Assembly: GCA_046484125.1 (NCBI GenBank)
Contig: JAWOBX010000065.1
Coordinates: forward strand, 1 to 15,750
DNA length: 15,750 nt
Source: JBGLNL01 sp046484125
GTDB taxonomy: Bacteria > Chloroflexota > Dehalococcoidia > SZUA-161 > SpSt-899
Reading direction: 5' to 3'
In this document: positions 1 through 6,895 of the stretch, in pieces
How positions within the stretch are numbered: the first letter of the stretch is position 1
Layout of the letters: each line of letters opens with the position of its first letter
The notes under the pieces: model-generated
Database searches by the model: none
The model's input: only the letters and a program-made list of their open reading frames with translations
Told to the model about the DNA's origin: nothing
Translations under genes and position numbers: made by a program

Positions 1-224
1 TTAAATCCGATCATTTAAGGGAGAGGGGGTTCTTCGTAGATGTTGACCACCCTGTAGCGGGTAAGGTTACACAGGCAGGCGCACCGTTCATCATGTCAGA
101 GACACAGTGGTCGGTGGAGAGACCGGCTCCGACCCTGGGCCAGCATAATGAGCAGGTGTTCTGCGACAGGCTGGGTTATTCGAAGGAACAACTGATAGAC
201 TTGAGAAAGGCCGGTATTATTTAG
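1..224 (+). CDS. CaiB/BaiF family III CoA-transferase, C-terminal fragment (cut by window edge)
   Basis: An open frame with its first full codon at base 3 gives 73 residues ending at a TAG (222-224). It includes HPVAGKVTQAG and the family's C-terminal signature RPAPTLGQHNEQVF, in which the GQH motif precedes the last helix. Family III CoA-transferases move CoA between carboxylic acids through aspartyl-CoA and glutamyl-CoA intermediates. The catalytic aspartate lies upstream of this fragment, outside the window. The fragment resembles the C-terminus of the next gene (436-1653): both share the DHP start and the PAP..GQHN..VF block, so the two are tandem paralogues. A 211-base spacer without a believable gene separates them. 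The substrate cannot be told from this piece. Confidence 0.88.
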   Translation, partial: KSDHLRERGFFVDVDHPVAGKVTQAGAPFIMSETQWSVERPAPTLGQHNEQVFCDRLGYSKEQLIDLRKAGII

Positions 225-435
225 AGTACTGCTTAAGGGCGGTGTCCAAATATTCCGCAATGCTCTCTATCAACCCGTTGGCTCAATCAAGAGGCGCCGT
301 TTCCACGCCGGAGATATGTTATGAGAGGGAATGCCTGTGTGTGCCCGATATCAAACACTGTTTTCGGTTTCAATCGTAAGCAGAGTGGTTCCAGAGGGGT
401 ACTAAAGCCCGTTGAGAAGCGATTGTGGATGAAAA

Positions 436-1653
436 ATGATGGTTAACTATCCGCTTGAAGGAATGAGGGTGGTTGATTTCGCCTGGGCCTGGGCCGGCTC
501 ACAGGCAACGAGCATACTCGCCCTGCTGGGTGCCGAGGTAATTAAAATAGAGAGCCGCAGACGAATCGACCATTCCAGGGTTTTTTCCCTCACCACGGGA
601 GAGTGGTTCAATGAGCCTGATCTCTCACCGATATTCAATGATATGAATCTTGGCAAGCTGAGCGCCAACATAGATTTGACCAGTCCCGTAGGCGTTGAGC
701 TGGTTAAAAAACTGGTCGGGATAAGTGATGTAGTGGTGCAGAATATGCGTCCGGGAAAGATCGAGGTTCTGGGGCTTGGCTATGATGTTCTCAGGGAGGT
801 TCGGCCGGACATAATAATGCTCTCGTCTTCCGCCCGTGGCAATACCGGGCCAGAACGGGGCTATATCGGGTACGCACCGCTTTTCAGTGCCATGAGCGGT
901 TTTGCTCACATAAGCGGGTACGAGGGAGAGGAGCCGATCCGGCTTTCGGGAGAGATAGATCTACTCAGCGCGACGAGCGCTGCCTTCGCAATACTGGCGG
1001 CGCTCTTATACCGGCAGCAAACCGGGAAGGGGCAGTTCATTGACCTTTCCTCGACAGAAGCTACCAGTGTGATGATGGGTGAGGTTTTCATGGATTACTG
1101 TATGAATGGCCGGGTACAGTCGAGACACGGAAACAGGGATCAGTTCATGGCTCCTCACAATGTGTATCGTTGCCGTGGAGAGGATAAGTGGGTGAGCATC
1201 GCTGTAGCCACCGATGAAGAGTGGACCGCGCTGTGCGAGGCTATGAGTCAGCCTCAACTGGCAGAGGATGAGCGCTTCGCTGATTCACTTTCCAGGTGGC
1301 ACAATCAGGGGGAACTGGATGCTTTGATAGAGGACTGGACCATCCGATATGAGCATACCGAAATAACGGAGATGCTTCAGGGGGCAGGGGTGGCCGCTGC
1401 CCCATCATGCGGTAGCGAGGACCTGTGGAACGATCCGCATCTGAGGGAACGGACCTTCTGGAGTGAGGTCGATCACCCTTTGCTGGGCAGAAAGACGGTG
1501 ATCGGGCCGGCGTGGAAATTTTCCGGTACACCGGTACAGGTCAGAGGGCCGGCCCCTCTTTTCGGGCAGCACAACCAGTATGTGTTCGGGGAGTTGCTGG
1601 GTATCAATGATTCGGAGATAGCCCGATTAGTCGACGATGGGGTTATCTATTGA
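436..1653 (+). CDS. CaiB/BaiF family III CoA-transferase
   Basis: This 405-aa protein has the usual length for the family (about 390-430 aa). It opens with PLEGMRVVDFAWAWAG (residues 6-21), the typical N-terminal strand and CoA-binding start, followed by GAEVIKIE (32-39) and NMRPGKIEVLGLGYD (103-117). The catalytic aspartate should be D175 in SGEIDLLSATSAAF, followed by ALLYRQQTGKGQFIDLS (189-205). The C-terminus has the PAPLFGQHNQYVF block. The start is one of two adjacent ATGs (436 or 439). Neither has a clear Shine-Dalgarno sequence, but the family's N-terminus fits both. These enzymes act as interlocked dimers in the cytoplasm on acyl-CoA substrates such as formyl-, carnitinyl-, succinyl- or bile-acid-CoA. 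Substrate not assignable here; the tandem partner upstream suggests a shared pathway or a heterodimer. Confidence 0.9.
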   Translation: MMVNYPLEGMRVVDFAWAWAGSQATSILALLGAEVIKIESRRRIDHSRVFSLTTGEWFNEPDLSPIFNDMNLGKLSANIDLTSPVGVELVKKLVGISDVVVQNMRPGKIEVLGLGYDVLREVRPDIIMLSSSARGNTGPERGYIGYAPLFSAMSGFAHISGYEGEEPIRLSGEIDLLSATSAAFAILAALLYRQQTGKGQFIDLSSTEATSVMMGEVFMDYCMNGRVQSRHGNRDQFMAPHNVYRCRGEDKWVSIAVATDEEWTALCEAMSQPQLAEDERFADSLSRWHNQGELDALIEDWTIRYEHTEITEMLQGAGVAAAPSCGSEDLWNDPHLRERTFWSEVDHPLLGRKTVIGPAWKFSGTPVQVRGPAPLFGQHNQYVFGELLGINDSEIARLVDDGVIY

Positions 1654-1791
1654 GGTTTGACCGGTCTGGCGGGACGGTGGATGCCGACAATCACACCTTT
1701 AGAACTCCTATTATGGGGGAGGGGGAACAGCGCTCCGAGAGGATGCCAGCAAGCTGCTGAATCCATCGCTGTTTTCGGGGTGGCTGACCCC

Positions 1792-1820
1792 TTGACAAAC
1801 ACCATATCTTGTGTTAGTGT
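1792..1820 (+). promoter_or_regulatory. Sigma70-like promoter of the nrdR-nrdJ operon
   Basis: A perfect -35 hexamer TTGACA (1792-1797) is followed, after 17 bases, by a weak -10 hexamer TAGTGT (1815-1820; 3 of 6 match TATAAT). An NrdR box fills the spacer exactly, a classic repressor position. Transcription would begin near 1827, about 25 bases before the nrdR start codon. The hexamers are seen in the sequence; promoter activity is inferred. Confidence 0.6.
1799..1814 (+). promoter_or_regulatory. NrdR box 1
   Basis: ACACCATATCTTGTGT is a 16-base near-palindrome (ACAC...GTGT around an A/T core). It matches the known NrdR operator pattern, roughly ACAC.ATAT.TTGTGT. It lies between the -35 and -10 elements and directly upstream of nrdR itself, so binding should block RNA polymerase. 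Confidence 0.8.
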
Positions 1821-1829
1821 CTTTCAACA

Positions 1830-1845
1830 ACACCATATATTGGAC
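1830..1845 (+). promoter_or_regulatory. NrdR box 2
   Basis: ACACCATATATTGGAC repeats box 1 closely (11 of the first 13 positions are the same or conservative), but the right arm is weaker (GGAC instead of GTGT). It starts 31 bases after box 1, three helical turns, leaving a 15-base gap. Paired boxes on one face of the helix are usual for NrdR. This box would lie in the transcribed leader just before the nrdR start. Confidence 0.75.
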
Positions 1846-1852
1846 TTGTTGG

Positions 1853-2338
1853 ATGAAGTGCCCCTACTGTGGCCACGATGATTCCCGGGTTATCGATTCA
1901 CGCAGCGCCGAACAGGGAATAAGGCGCCGGCGGGAATGCTCGGCATGCGGAGAAAGGTTCACCACTTATGAGAGGGTGGATAACACAACGATAACCATCG
2001 TCAAGAAGGACAAAAGGCGAGAGCCGTTCAGCCGCGATAAACTTCTGCGGGGCATAAACAAGGCGTGTGAGAAACGTCCACTTCCCACCGGTACCATTGA
2101 GAAGATGGTGGATGACATCGAGTTCGAGTTGCAGCGAACGGGTAGAACCGAGGTGGCTGGCTCCAAGGTGGGGGAGATGGTCATGGAAAGGCTGCTGCAT
2201 CTTGATCATATTGCCTATATCCGGTTCGCCAGTGTTTACAGGTCTTTCGCCGATATAGGCAGCCTCAAAAAAGTGGTGGATGACTTGATTGACAGGCCCG
2301 GGGGCGGCAGCCAGTTGCCTCTCATTTCAGATGAGTAG
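1853..2338 (+). CDS. nrdR: Transcriptional repressor NrdR
   Basis: This 161-aa regulator of ribonucleotide reductase genes senses ATP/dATP. The N-terminal zinc ribbon is complete: MKCPYCG (C3, C6) and ECSACGERFTTYERV (C29, C32), with the basic stretch IRRRR (23-27) between. An ATP-cone domain follows (about 46-136: IVKKDKRREPFSRDKLLRGI ... YIRFASVYRSF). I place the start at the ATG of MKCPYCG because family members begin there. The frame stays open back to a GTG at 1811, but that would cross the promoter and NrdR boxes. No strong Shine-Dalgarno sequence precedes the start. The gene lies 39 bases before nrdJ and shares its promoter, so it should repress both itself and its target. Confidence 0.96.
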   Translation: MKCPYCGHDDSRVIDSRSAEQGIRRRRECSACGERFTTYERVDNTTITIVKKDKRREPFSRDKLLRGINKACEKRPLPTGTIEKMVDDIEFELQRTGRTEVAGSKVGEMVMERLLHLDHIAYIRFASVYRSFADIGSLKKVVDDLIDRPGGGSQLPLISDE

Positions 2339-2377
2339 ACGGAGGAGATTTTCAATTAATTTGCCAAGGAGGTTGCA

Positions 2378-4984
2378 ATGGCCGTGAAACAGAACAGGAA
2401 GGCCGGTTCATCGATTCCCCAGCTCAGGAACAGGATAGCCAAGTCAGTCTTCTCCGCCGCTGAATCCTCGGGTATTTCCGACAGGGAAATGGTGGAGCAG
2501 ATGGTAGAGCAGGTGATAGGCAGGCTGAACTGGCTTGAGCCGGCCTCCGCGGTACTGCCGGGCATGGAGGACCTGGTTATGACCGAGCATGGCAGGACCG
2601 GTATATCCGAGGCCGAGATACAGGCGAAAGTGAGAGAGGTTCTGTCAGAGGTCACGCTTGCTCCGGTCAGGGAGAAGTCGGCCAAACACAGTGAGAGAGG
2701 GCGTAAGGTGGGCCGCAAGCCGGAGGAAATCCAGCTTTCCACCAATGCGAGGGTGGTCCTTGAGCGACGGTATCTGAGGAAGGACGCGGAAGGGAATCCG
2801 GCTGAAACACCGGAGGATTTGTTCCGCCGCGTATCTCATTACATTGCCTCCGCGGAGAAACTTTATGATCAGAAGGCCAATGTCGATGAGGTGGCGGATG
2901 AGTTCTATCAACTTATGACCAGCCTGGAATTCCTGCCCAACTCCCCCACACTGATGAACGCTGGAAGAGAGCTGGGTCAACTCTCGGCGTGCTTCGTCCT
3001 TCCCGTTGAAGATTCCATGGAATCGATTTTTGATGCGGTCAAACATACAGCGATGATCCATAAAAGCGGGGGCGGCACCGGCTTTTCGTTTTCCCGGCTG
3101 AGGCCGGAGAGTGACCGCGTGGGCTCCACTGGTGGAGTGGCGAGCGGGCCCGTTTCGTTTATAAAAGCATTCGATTCGGCAACTGACGTAATAAAACAGG
3201 GCGGGATGCGCCGTGGCGCGAATATGGGTATATTGAGCGTGGATCACCCTGATATCATGAGCTTCATCACAGCCAAGGAGAACAATGATATCCTCAACAA
3301 TTTCAACCTGTCGATAGCTGTTACCGAACAGTTTATGGAGGCGGTGGAAAAGGGGACTCGCTATGATCTGATCAATCCGCGGACTCGGGAGGTGGTCGGC
3401 CAGCTCGATGCCAGGGAAGTCTTTGACAGGATGGTAGAGCGCGCATGGGCCAACGGCGATCCTGGAGTGGTTTTCCTTGATCGTATAAACAGGGATAACC
3501 CAACTCCGCACCTGGGCAAAATAGAGAGTACCAATCCGTGTGGCGAGCAGCCTTTGCTCCCGTATGAAAGCTGCAACCTCGGTTCGATCAACCTGGCCAG
3601 GATGATAGGGGAGGAGGATGGTGTCCCGGTGATCGACTGGGATAAGTTGAGGCGGGTAGTGAGAACCTGTGTGAGGTTCCTGGATAATGTCATCGATATG
3701 AACCGTTTCCCGCTTAAGGAGATCGAGGAGATGACAAGGGCTACGCGAAAGATCGGGCTGGGTGTGATGGGATGGGCGGACATGCTCATTCGGCTGGGTA
3801 TCCCCTATGACAGTCCGGTGGCGCTGGAAACGGGGGAACAGGTGATGCAGTTCATCGATGATGAGGCCAGGCAGGCGTCGATTGAACTGGCCTCAAAGAG
3901 GGGGGCGTTCCCTGAGTTCAGGGGCAGCGTCTACGATAGGCCGGGTGCGCCAAAGATAAGGAACGCGACCCGGACGACCATAGCTCCAACTGGAACCCTT
4001 TCCATCATTGCCGGCTGTTCCAGCGGAATCGAGCCGCTCTTTGCTTTGAGTTACTTCAGGCAGATACTGGATAACGATAAGCTGGTGGAGGTCCATCCTA
4101 TATTCGAAGAGGTGGCGAAGAGGGAGGGGTTTTACAGTGAGGATTTGATGAAGAAGCTGGCTGAGACGGGCAGGATACGTGGCATGGAAGGTATACCCGA
4201 GTGGGTACAGGAGGTGTTCGTCATCTCCCATGACATCGCTCCCGAGACTCATATTCAAATGCAGGCGGCGTTCCAGAAGCACACAGATAACGCGGTATCC
4301 AAGACCATCAATTTCCCCAATCATGCCACCAGGGAGGATGTGGCGAATGCCTATTTACTCTCGTATAAGGAGGGGTGCAAAGGTATAACTATCTACCGTG
4401 ATGGCAGCAGAGATTTACAGGTGCTGAATATAGCGGGCAAAGAGGAAGAGGTACCTGAAGGCCATGCCCGTATGTCTCCAAGGGAGAGACCTGCGGTTAC
4501 CTTCGGGGTAACCGAGAGGATGACTACCGGTTGCGGTACTCTTTACATAACCGTCAATTCCGACGAGGACGGAATCTGTGAGGTATTTACCAGCCTGGGC
4601 AAGTCCGGTGGTTGTGCCGCGGCTCAACTCGAGGCTGTGGCCAGGTTGATATCAATGGCCTTGAGGGCGGGAATGGGTGTGGAGACGGTGGTAAAACACC
4701 TGAAGGGCATCAGGTGCCCATCGATCGCATGGGCTGGAGGACATGCCGTGCTCTCCTGCGCGGATGCTATCGGCACGGTGCTGGAACGGCAAATGAAGCA
4801 CCAGTTGCCCCATCAGTTTCCCGGGAATGGCGATGGCGAATTTGAAGCAATTCAGGCTCCCGGTGGTAACGGGTCATCGGGACTCGGGGTGATGGGTGGC
4901 CAGTGCCCTGAGTGCGGCGGCCTTCTGATATACCAGGAGGGCTGTCATATCTGTTACGGATGCGGTTACACCAAGTGCAGTTGA
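2378..4984 (+). CDS. nrdJ: Adenosylcobalamin-dependent (class II) ribonucleoside-diphosphate reductase
   Basis: This 868-aa enzyme makes deoxyribonucleotides using a cobalamin-generated thiyl radical, with no oxygen requirement. Key residues are visible: C205 (QLSACFVLP) and C399 (YESCNLGSINL) as the redox pair, and N386, C388 and E390 in NPCGEQPLLP as the radical cysteine with its acid/base partners. Spacing matches the Thermotoga enzyme (C322 to C333 is 11, as is C388 to C399). The C-terminal tail carries a cysteine-rich ribbon (CPECG ... CHICYGCGYTKC) that reduces the active site. The first 120 or so residues are helical and charged without a recognisable ATP cone, so dATP feedback may rest mainly on NrdR. 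The start is set by AAGGAGG (2366-2372) five bases upstream. The gene forms an operon with nrdR. Confidence 0.97.
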   Translation: MAVKQNRKAGSSIPQLRNRIAKSVFSAAESSGISDREMVEQMVEQVIGRLNWLEPASAVLPGMEDLVMTEHGRTGISEAEIQAKVREVLSEVTLAPVREKSAKHSERGRKVGRKPEEIQLSTNARVVLERRYLRKDAEGNPAETPEDLFRRVSHYIASAEKLYDQKANVDEVADEFYQLMTSLEFLPNSPTLMNAGRELGQLSACFVLPVEDSMESIFDAVKHTAMIHKSGGGTGFSFSRLRPESDRVGSTGGVASGPVSFIKAFDSATDVIKQGGMRRGANMGILSVDHPDIMSFITAKENNDILNNFNLSIAVTEQFMEAVEKGTRYDLINPRTREVVGQLDAREVFDRMVERAWANGDPGVVFLDRINRDNPTPHLGKIESTNPCGEQPLLPYESCNLGSINLARMIGEEDGVPVIDWDKLRRVVRTCVRFLDNVIDMNRFPLKEIEEMTRATRKIGLGVMGWADMLIRLGIPYDSPVALETGEQVMQFIDDEARQASIELASKRGAFPEFRGSVYDRPGAPKIRNATRTTIAPTGTLSIIAGCSSGIEPLFALSYFRQILDNDKLVEVHPIFEEVAKREGFYSEDLMKKLAETGRIRGMEGIPEWVQEVFVISHDIAPETHIQMQAAFQKHTDNAVSKTINFPNHATREDVANAYLLSYKEGCKGITIYRDGSRDLQVLNIAGKEEEVPEGHARMSPRERPAVTFGVTERMTTGCGTLYITVNSDEDGICEVFTSLGKSGGCAAAQLEAVARLISMALRAGMGVETVVKHLKGIRCPSIAWAGGHAVLSCADAIGTVLERQMKHQLPHQFPGNGDGEFEAIQAPGGNGSSGLGVMGGQCPECGGLLIYQEGCHICYGCGYTKCS

Positions 4985-5009
4985 AAACAGCATTGGAAGC
5001 CAGGACTTG

Positions 5010-5076
5010 TTTGGGGAATCTTTTAACCGAGTGGTGGTTTCGGGCGTATGGGGACGTTTCCCCGGCTTGATCAGAG
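5010..5076. repeat. Possible degenerate copy of the intergenic palindrome/TTGATCAGAG repeat
   Basis: The spacer after nrdJ contains TTTGGGGAAT (5010-5019), then a small palindrome GGGGACGTTTCCCC (5050-5063), then TTGATCAGAG (5067-5076). The first and last words are those of the repeats at 6213-6243 and 6792-6822, but here they lie 57 rather than 19 bases apart (start to start). It may be a diverged copy with an insertion, or chance. Confidence 0.35.
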
Positions 5077-5170
5077 CTCACTCAAATACGATGCCAATGG
5101 AAAGAGACCAGATTGATAGCAGGACCTTCTGTCGAAGTAGGGTGCCTGGCTACTCTATAGAAAGGTGATA

Positions 5171-5713
5171 ATGGCCGGAATTCTTATACTTTTTGGCACT
5201 GGAGAGGGGCAGACCCGCAAGGTAGCCAATCGCATTTCGAGGGTTGTGCAAGAAAAGGGTCACGAGGCGATGGTGGTTCAGGGTAACAAAGCTCCTGAGG
5301 ATTTTTCAGCAGCGGGTTTTGACGCGGCTTTCGTCGGAACATCGATACATATGGGCCTGCACCAGTTATCTGTGCGCAGACTGGTAAGGGATAACATAGA
5401 GTCGTTTAATCGAATTCCCACCGCCTATTTCTGCGTTTGTCTGCACGCCTGCGGGAAAAAAGAAAAGGACCGCAAACAGGCGCAGGCGTACATCGATGAC
5501 TTCAACAAATACACCGGACTCCAGCCCCGGAAGATGGCGGTCTTCGCCGGAGCGTTAAGATACCCCTACTATAATTTCGTCAAACGATATGTGGCCAAGC
5601 TGGTGGCTCGCCGGGTGGGGGCTGATACCGACACCAGGCAGGAATACTACGAGTACACCGACTGGGAGGCTGTGGACGCGTTTGCGGTGGAGTTTCTGGA
5701 ATCGATAGAATAG
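5171..5713 (+). CDS. HemG-like flavodoxin-domain protein (possible quinone-dependent protoporphyrinogen IX dehydrogenase)
   Basis: This 180-aa flavodoxin-fold protein has the FMN phosphate loop near its N-terminus (GTGEGQTRKVA, 9-19). It also has blocks typical of E. coli HemG: FAGALRYPYYNFVKRY (125-140) and DTDTRQEYYEYTDW (152-165), compared with AGALRYPRY and ETDTRKEVVYTDW. HemG oxidises protoporphyrinogen IX to protoporphyrin IX in heme synthesis and passes electrons to quinone. No other heme gene is in view, so a general flavodoxin role is possible. I chose the ATG at 5171, not the GTG at 5165, because AGAAAGGTG is the ribosome binding site and overlaps that GTG. No transmembrane segment is seen. 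The gene stands between nrdJ and the PAAR-like gene. Confidence 0.75.
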   Translation: MAGILILFGTGEGQTRKVANRISRVVQEKGHEAMVVQGNKAPEDFSAAGFDAAFVGTSIHMGLHQLSVRRLVRDNIESFNRIPTAYFCVCLHACGKKEKDRKQAQAYIDDFNKYTGLQPRKMAVFAGALRYPYYNFVKRYVAKLVARRVGADTDTRQEYYEYTDWEAVDAFAVEFLESIE

Positions 5714-5731
5714 AATCAATTGGGGTGAACT

Positions 5732-6121
5732 ATGGCACAACAGGTTTGTAATGGGGCTATGTGTCAGTGCAGCTTTGGAATGGCGCCAAGTTCGCTGGTG
5801 ATCACACCCGAAGGCATGGTACTGGCCGGCGGGCAGCCGGCGGCAACCATCATGGATAACGTACCAATGAAGAACGTGCAGCCGTTCGGCATGTGTACTA
5901 CGCTCAGCAATCCGCAGGTGGCGTCGGCTACGGCGGCGGCCCAGGGAGTGCTTACTCCGCAACCATGTGTTCCGGTAACCTCCGCTCCGTGGGCTCCGGG
6001 GTCACCTACGGTTATGATTGGTAACAAACCGGCGCTGAACAGCAACTCCCAGCTTATCTGCAACTGGGGTGGGGTTATCCAGATAACTCAGCCGGGACAG
6101 TTTACGGTGGAGGTCCCGTAA
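5732..6121 (+). CDS. PAAR-like protein, DUF4280 family
   Basis: This 129-aa protein closely fits the pattern I know for DUF4280/PAAR-like proteins. It has the start VCNGAMCQCSFGMAPSSL (5-22), then IMDNVPMKNVQPFGMC (40-55), VLTPQPCVPVTSAPWAPG (73-90) and NWGGVIQITQPGQ (111-123). Six cysteines (6, 11, 13, 55, 79, 110) are spread along it. PAAR proteins sharpen the spike tip of type VI and extracellular contractile injection systems, and DUF4280 members occur in such settings. No sheath, tube, baseplate, VgrG or toxin gene is within the window, so this copy is an orphan and its job is open. A GGGGTGA ribosome binding site precedes the ATG by four bases, and the gene starts 18 bases after the HemG-like gene. 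No signal peptide. Confidence 0.8.
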   Translation: MAQQVCNGAMCQCSFGMAPSSLVITPEGMVLAGGQPAATIMDNVPMKNVQPFGMCTTLSNPQVASATAAAQGVLTPQPCVPVTSAPWAPGSPTVMIGNKPALNSNSQLICNWGGVIQITQPGQFTVEVP

Positions 6122-6177
6122 AGGCAATAAAGGCGGGATATTCCAGGGGATCACTTTAACAGGTAGTGACTTTGGGG

Positions 6178-6196
6178 TCTGGGGGTGCCCCCCAGA
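6178..6196. terminator. GC-rich hairpin after the PAAR-like gene
   Basis: TCTGGGGGTGCCCCCCAGA forms a perfect 8-bp stem with a 3-base loop (TGC), followed by TATAAATTT. It lies 57 bases after the PAAR-like stop codon and could terminate transcription, although the T-run is poor. It shares GGGGGTGCCCC and a following GATATA with the hairpin at 12749-12765, so it may instead belong to a REP-like family. Confidence 0.5.
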
Positions 6197-6203
6197 TATA
6201 AAT

Positions 6204-6243
6204 TTCCCCAATTTTGGGGAATTAAAAGGAGTTGATCAGAGTT
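6204..6243 (+). repeat. Intergenic palindromic repeat, copy 1
   Basis: A palindrome TTCCCCAATTTTGGGGAA (6204-6221) is followed by a conserved tail ending in GTTGATCAGAGTT. Bases 6213-6243 match 6792-6822 at 30 of 31 positions. Each copy has a GC-rich hairpin just upstream, and copies 1 and 2 bracket the two small ORFs at 6285-6664. There is no coding potential. Function unknown: a MITE/REP-like element or a shared regulatory site are both possible. Confidence 0.85.
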
Positions 6244-6284
6244 ACCCTGAAAAACTCATAACCAGCTTACGTGGAAGTATCCTT

Positions 6285-6458
6285 ATGAGTAATCCTTCAC
6301 TCGGATACTGGCAACTGAAGCGGCAGGATGACCACGGAAACATTTATTTTGTGGGATCCTTTGAGTCTCAAGAGGAGGCGGAGGAGGTGAGGAAGAACTT
6401 TGAGGAAAAGGGGCACAAACAAATGTACTGGATAGAGAGAGTCGGCGAGGATCGGTGA
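6285..6458 (+). CDS. Small uncharacterised protein (57 aa)
   Basis: A short ORF starting at ATG 6285 behind GTGGAAG (7-base spacing) encodes 57 residues, beginning MSNPSLGYWQLKRQDDHGN and ending YWIERVGEDR. It is hydrophilic, rich in charged residues and aromatic at both ends (GYWQLK; QMYWIE), with a predicted helix in between (SQEEAEEVRKNFEEKG). The alternation suggests a tiny strand-helix-strand fold. The stop TGA overlaps the GTG start of the next gene in a GTGA, so the two are translationally coupled, which supports it being real. I do not recognise a named family. It lies just after repeat copy 1. Confidence 0.65.
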   Translation: MSNPSLGYWQLKRQDDHGNIYFVGSFESQEEAEEVRKNFEEKGHKQMYWIERVGEDR

Positions 6459-6664
6459 GCATAGCCGCTATTTTCGGAAGCATAGTATTTGGCGCGATTG
6501 GTATGGGTTATATATGGACCGGGAAAAGACATAGCAGGGTGCCGACCATTTTCGCTGGCGTGGTTCTCTGCGTTTTTTCATATCTTGTGTTTGTCAATAC
6601 GCTTGTATTTCTCGGGCTTGGAGGATTGTTAGTTATTCTGCCGTTTGTACTGAGAAGATGGTAG
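6455..6664 (+). CDS. Small membrane protein (69 aa)
   Basis: The 69-residue product is strongly hydrophobic, with likely membrane segments at about 3-21 (IAAIFGSIVFGAIGMGYIW) and 30-48, and a third at 49-66. A short basic turn (TGKRHSR, 22-28) lies between the first two, and the C-terminus is basic (RRW). It starts at GTG 6455, four bases overlapping the 57-aa ORF, with GAGGA just upstream. No function can be assigned. The coupling suggests that it and the soluble 57-aa partner are made together, perhaps as a small complex, though this is inference. Both are bracketed by the palindromic repeats. Confidence 0.65.
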   Translation: MSIAAIFGSIVFGAIGMGYIWTGKRHSRVPTIFAGVVLCVFSYLVFVNTLVFLGLGGLLVILPFVLRRW

Positions 6665-6747
6665 GTCGCTGTCCCTTATGGTTGGTTTGTAAATGTTAAG
6701 CAATGCTTCGCGGTCGACCTGTTACTGTACGGGTAAAGAAGTCAATT

Positions 6748-6763
6748 CCCCGGGAGGCCGGGG
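6748..6763. repeat. GC-rich hairpin upstream of repeat copy 2
   Basis: CCCCGGGAGGCCGGGG gives a 6-bp stem (CCCCGG/CCGGGG) with a GAGG loop. It lies 84 bases after the small membrane protein gene and 17 bases before the second palindrome. The layout, GC hairpin then AT-flanked palindrome, mirrors that at 6178-6243. Confidence 0.55.
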
Positions 6764-6780
6764 TTTCCCTCCGGCTTTAA

Positions 6781-6822
6781 AATTCCCCAGGTTTGGGGAA
6801 TTAAAAGGGGTTGATCAGAGTT
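6781..6822 (+). repeat. Intergenic palindromic repeat, copy 2
   Basis: A perfect 9-bp palindrome (AATTCCCCA at 6781-6789, TGGGGAATT at 6794-6802, loop GGTT) is followed by AAAAGGGGTTGATCAGAGTT. Bases 6792-6822 match copy 1 at 30 of 31 positions. It lies in the 231-base spacer between the small membrane protein and the zinc-ribbon-like protein. Read on the minus strand, the palindrome runs into TTTTAAAG, which is weakly terminator-like, but no minus-strand gene is nearby. Confidence 0.85.
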
Positions 6823-6895
6823 TACTTAATGGAACTGGGTAAAAAGATTGACTCAGGTCTTATACTTAAAAGGTGAAATACAGGGGGTGAGGGTT

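Noticed and set aside
225..435. Possible small ORF (260-379, 39 codons) in the spacer between the two CoA-transferase genes
   Set aside because: No ribosome binding site and an unprotein-like sequence. I see nothing else in this 211-base spacer except a weak lead-in to the next gene.
1690..1790. Cobalamin riboswitch ahead of the B12-dependent reductase
   Set aside because: G-rich stretches and GCCAGC are present, but no B12-box consensus or leader structure could be matched, and the promoter lies downstream of this region.
1811..1852. Longer NrdR start (GTG 1811)
   Set aside because: It would begin inside the promoter; family members start at MKCPYCG.
1657..1881. 74-codon ORF running into nrdR
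   Set aside because: It crosses the promoter and NrdR boxes, overlaps nrdR in another frame and has no binding site.
2645..3511. 288-codon antisense frame within nrdJ
   Set aside because: It lies wholly opposite the conserved catalytic core of nrdJ and has no protein-like motifs; a by-product of codon bias.
6230..6262. Promoter using TTGATC of the repeat as -35
   Set aside because: No acceptable -10 element occurs at the right distance in both copies.
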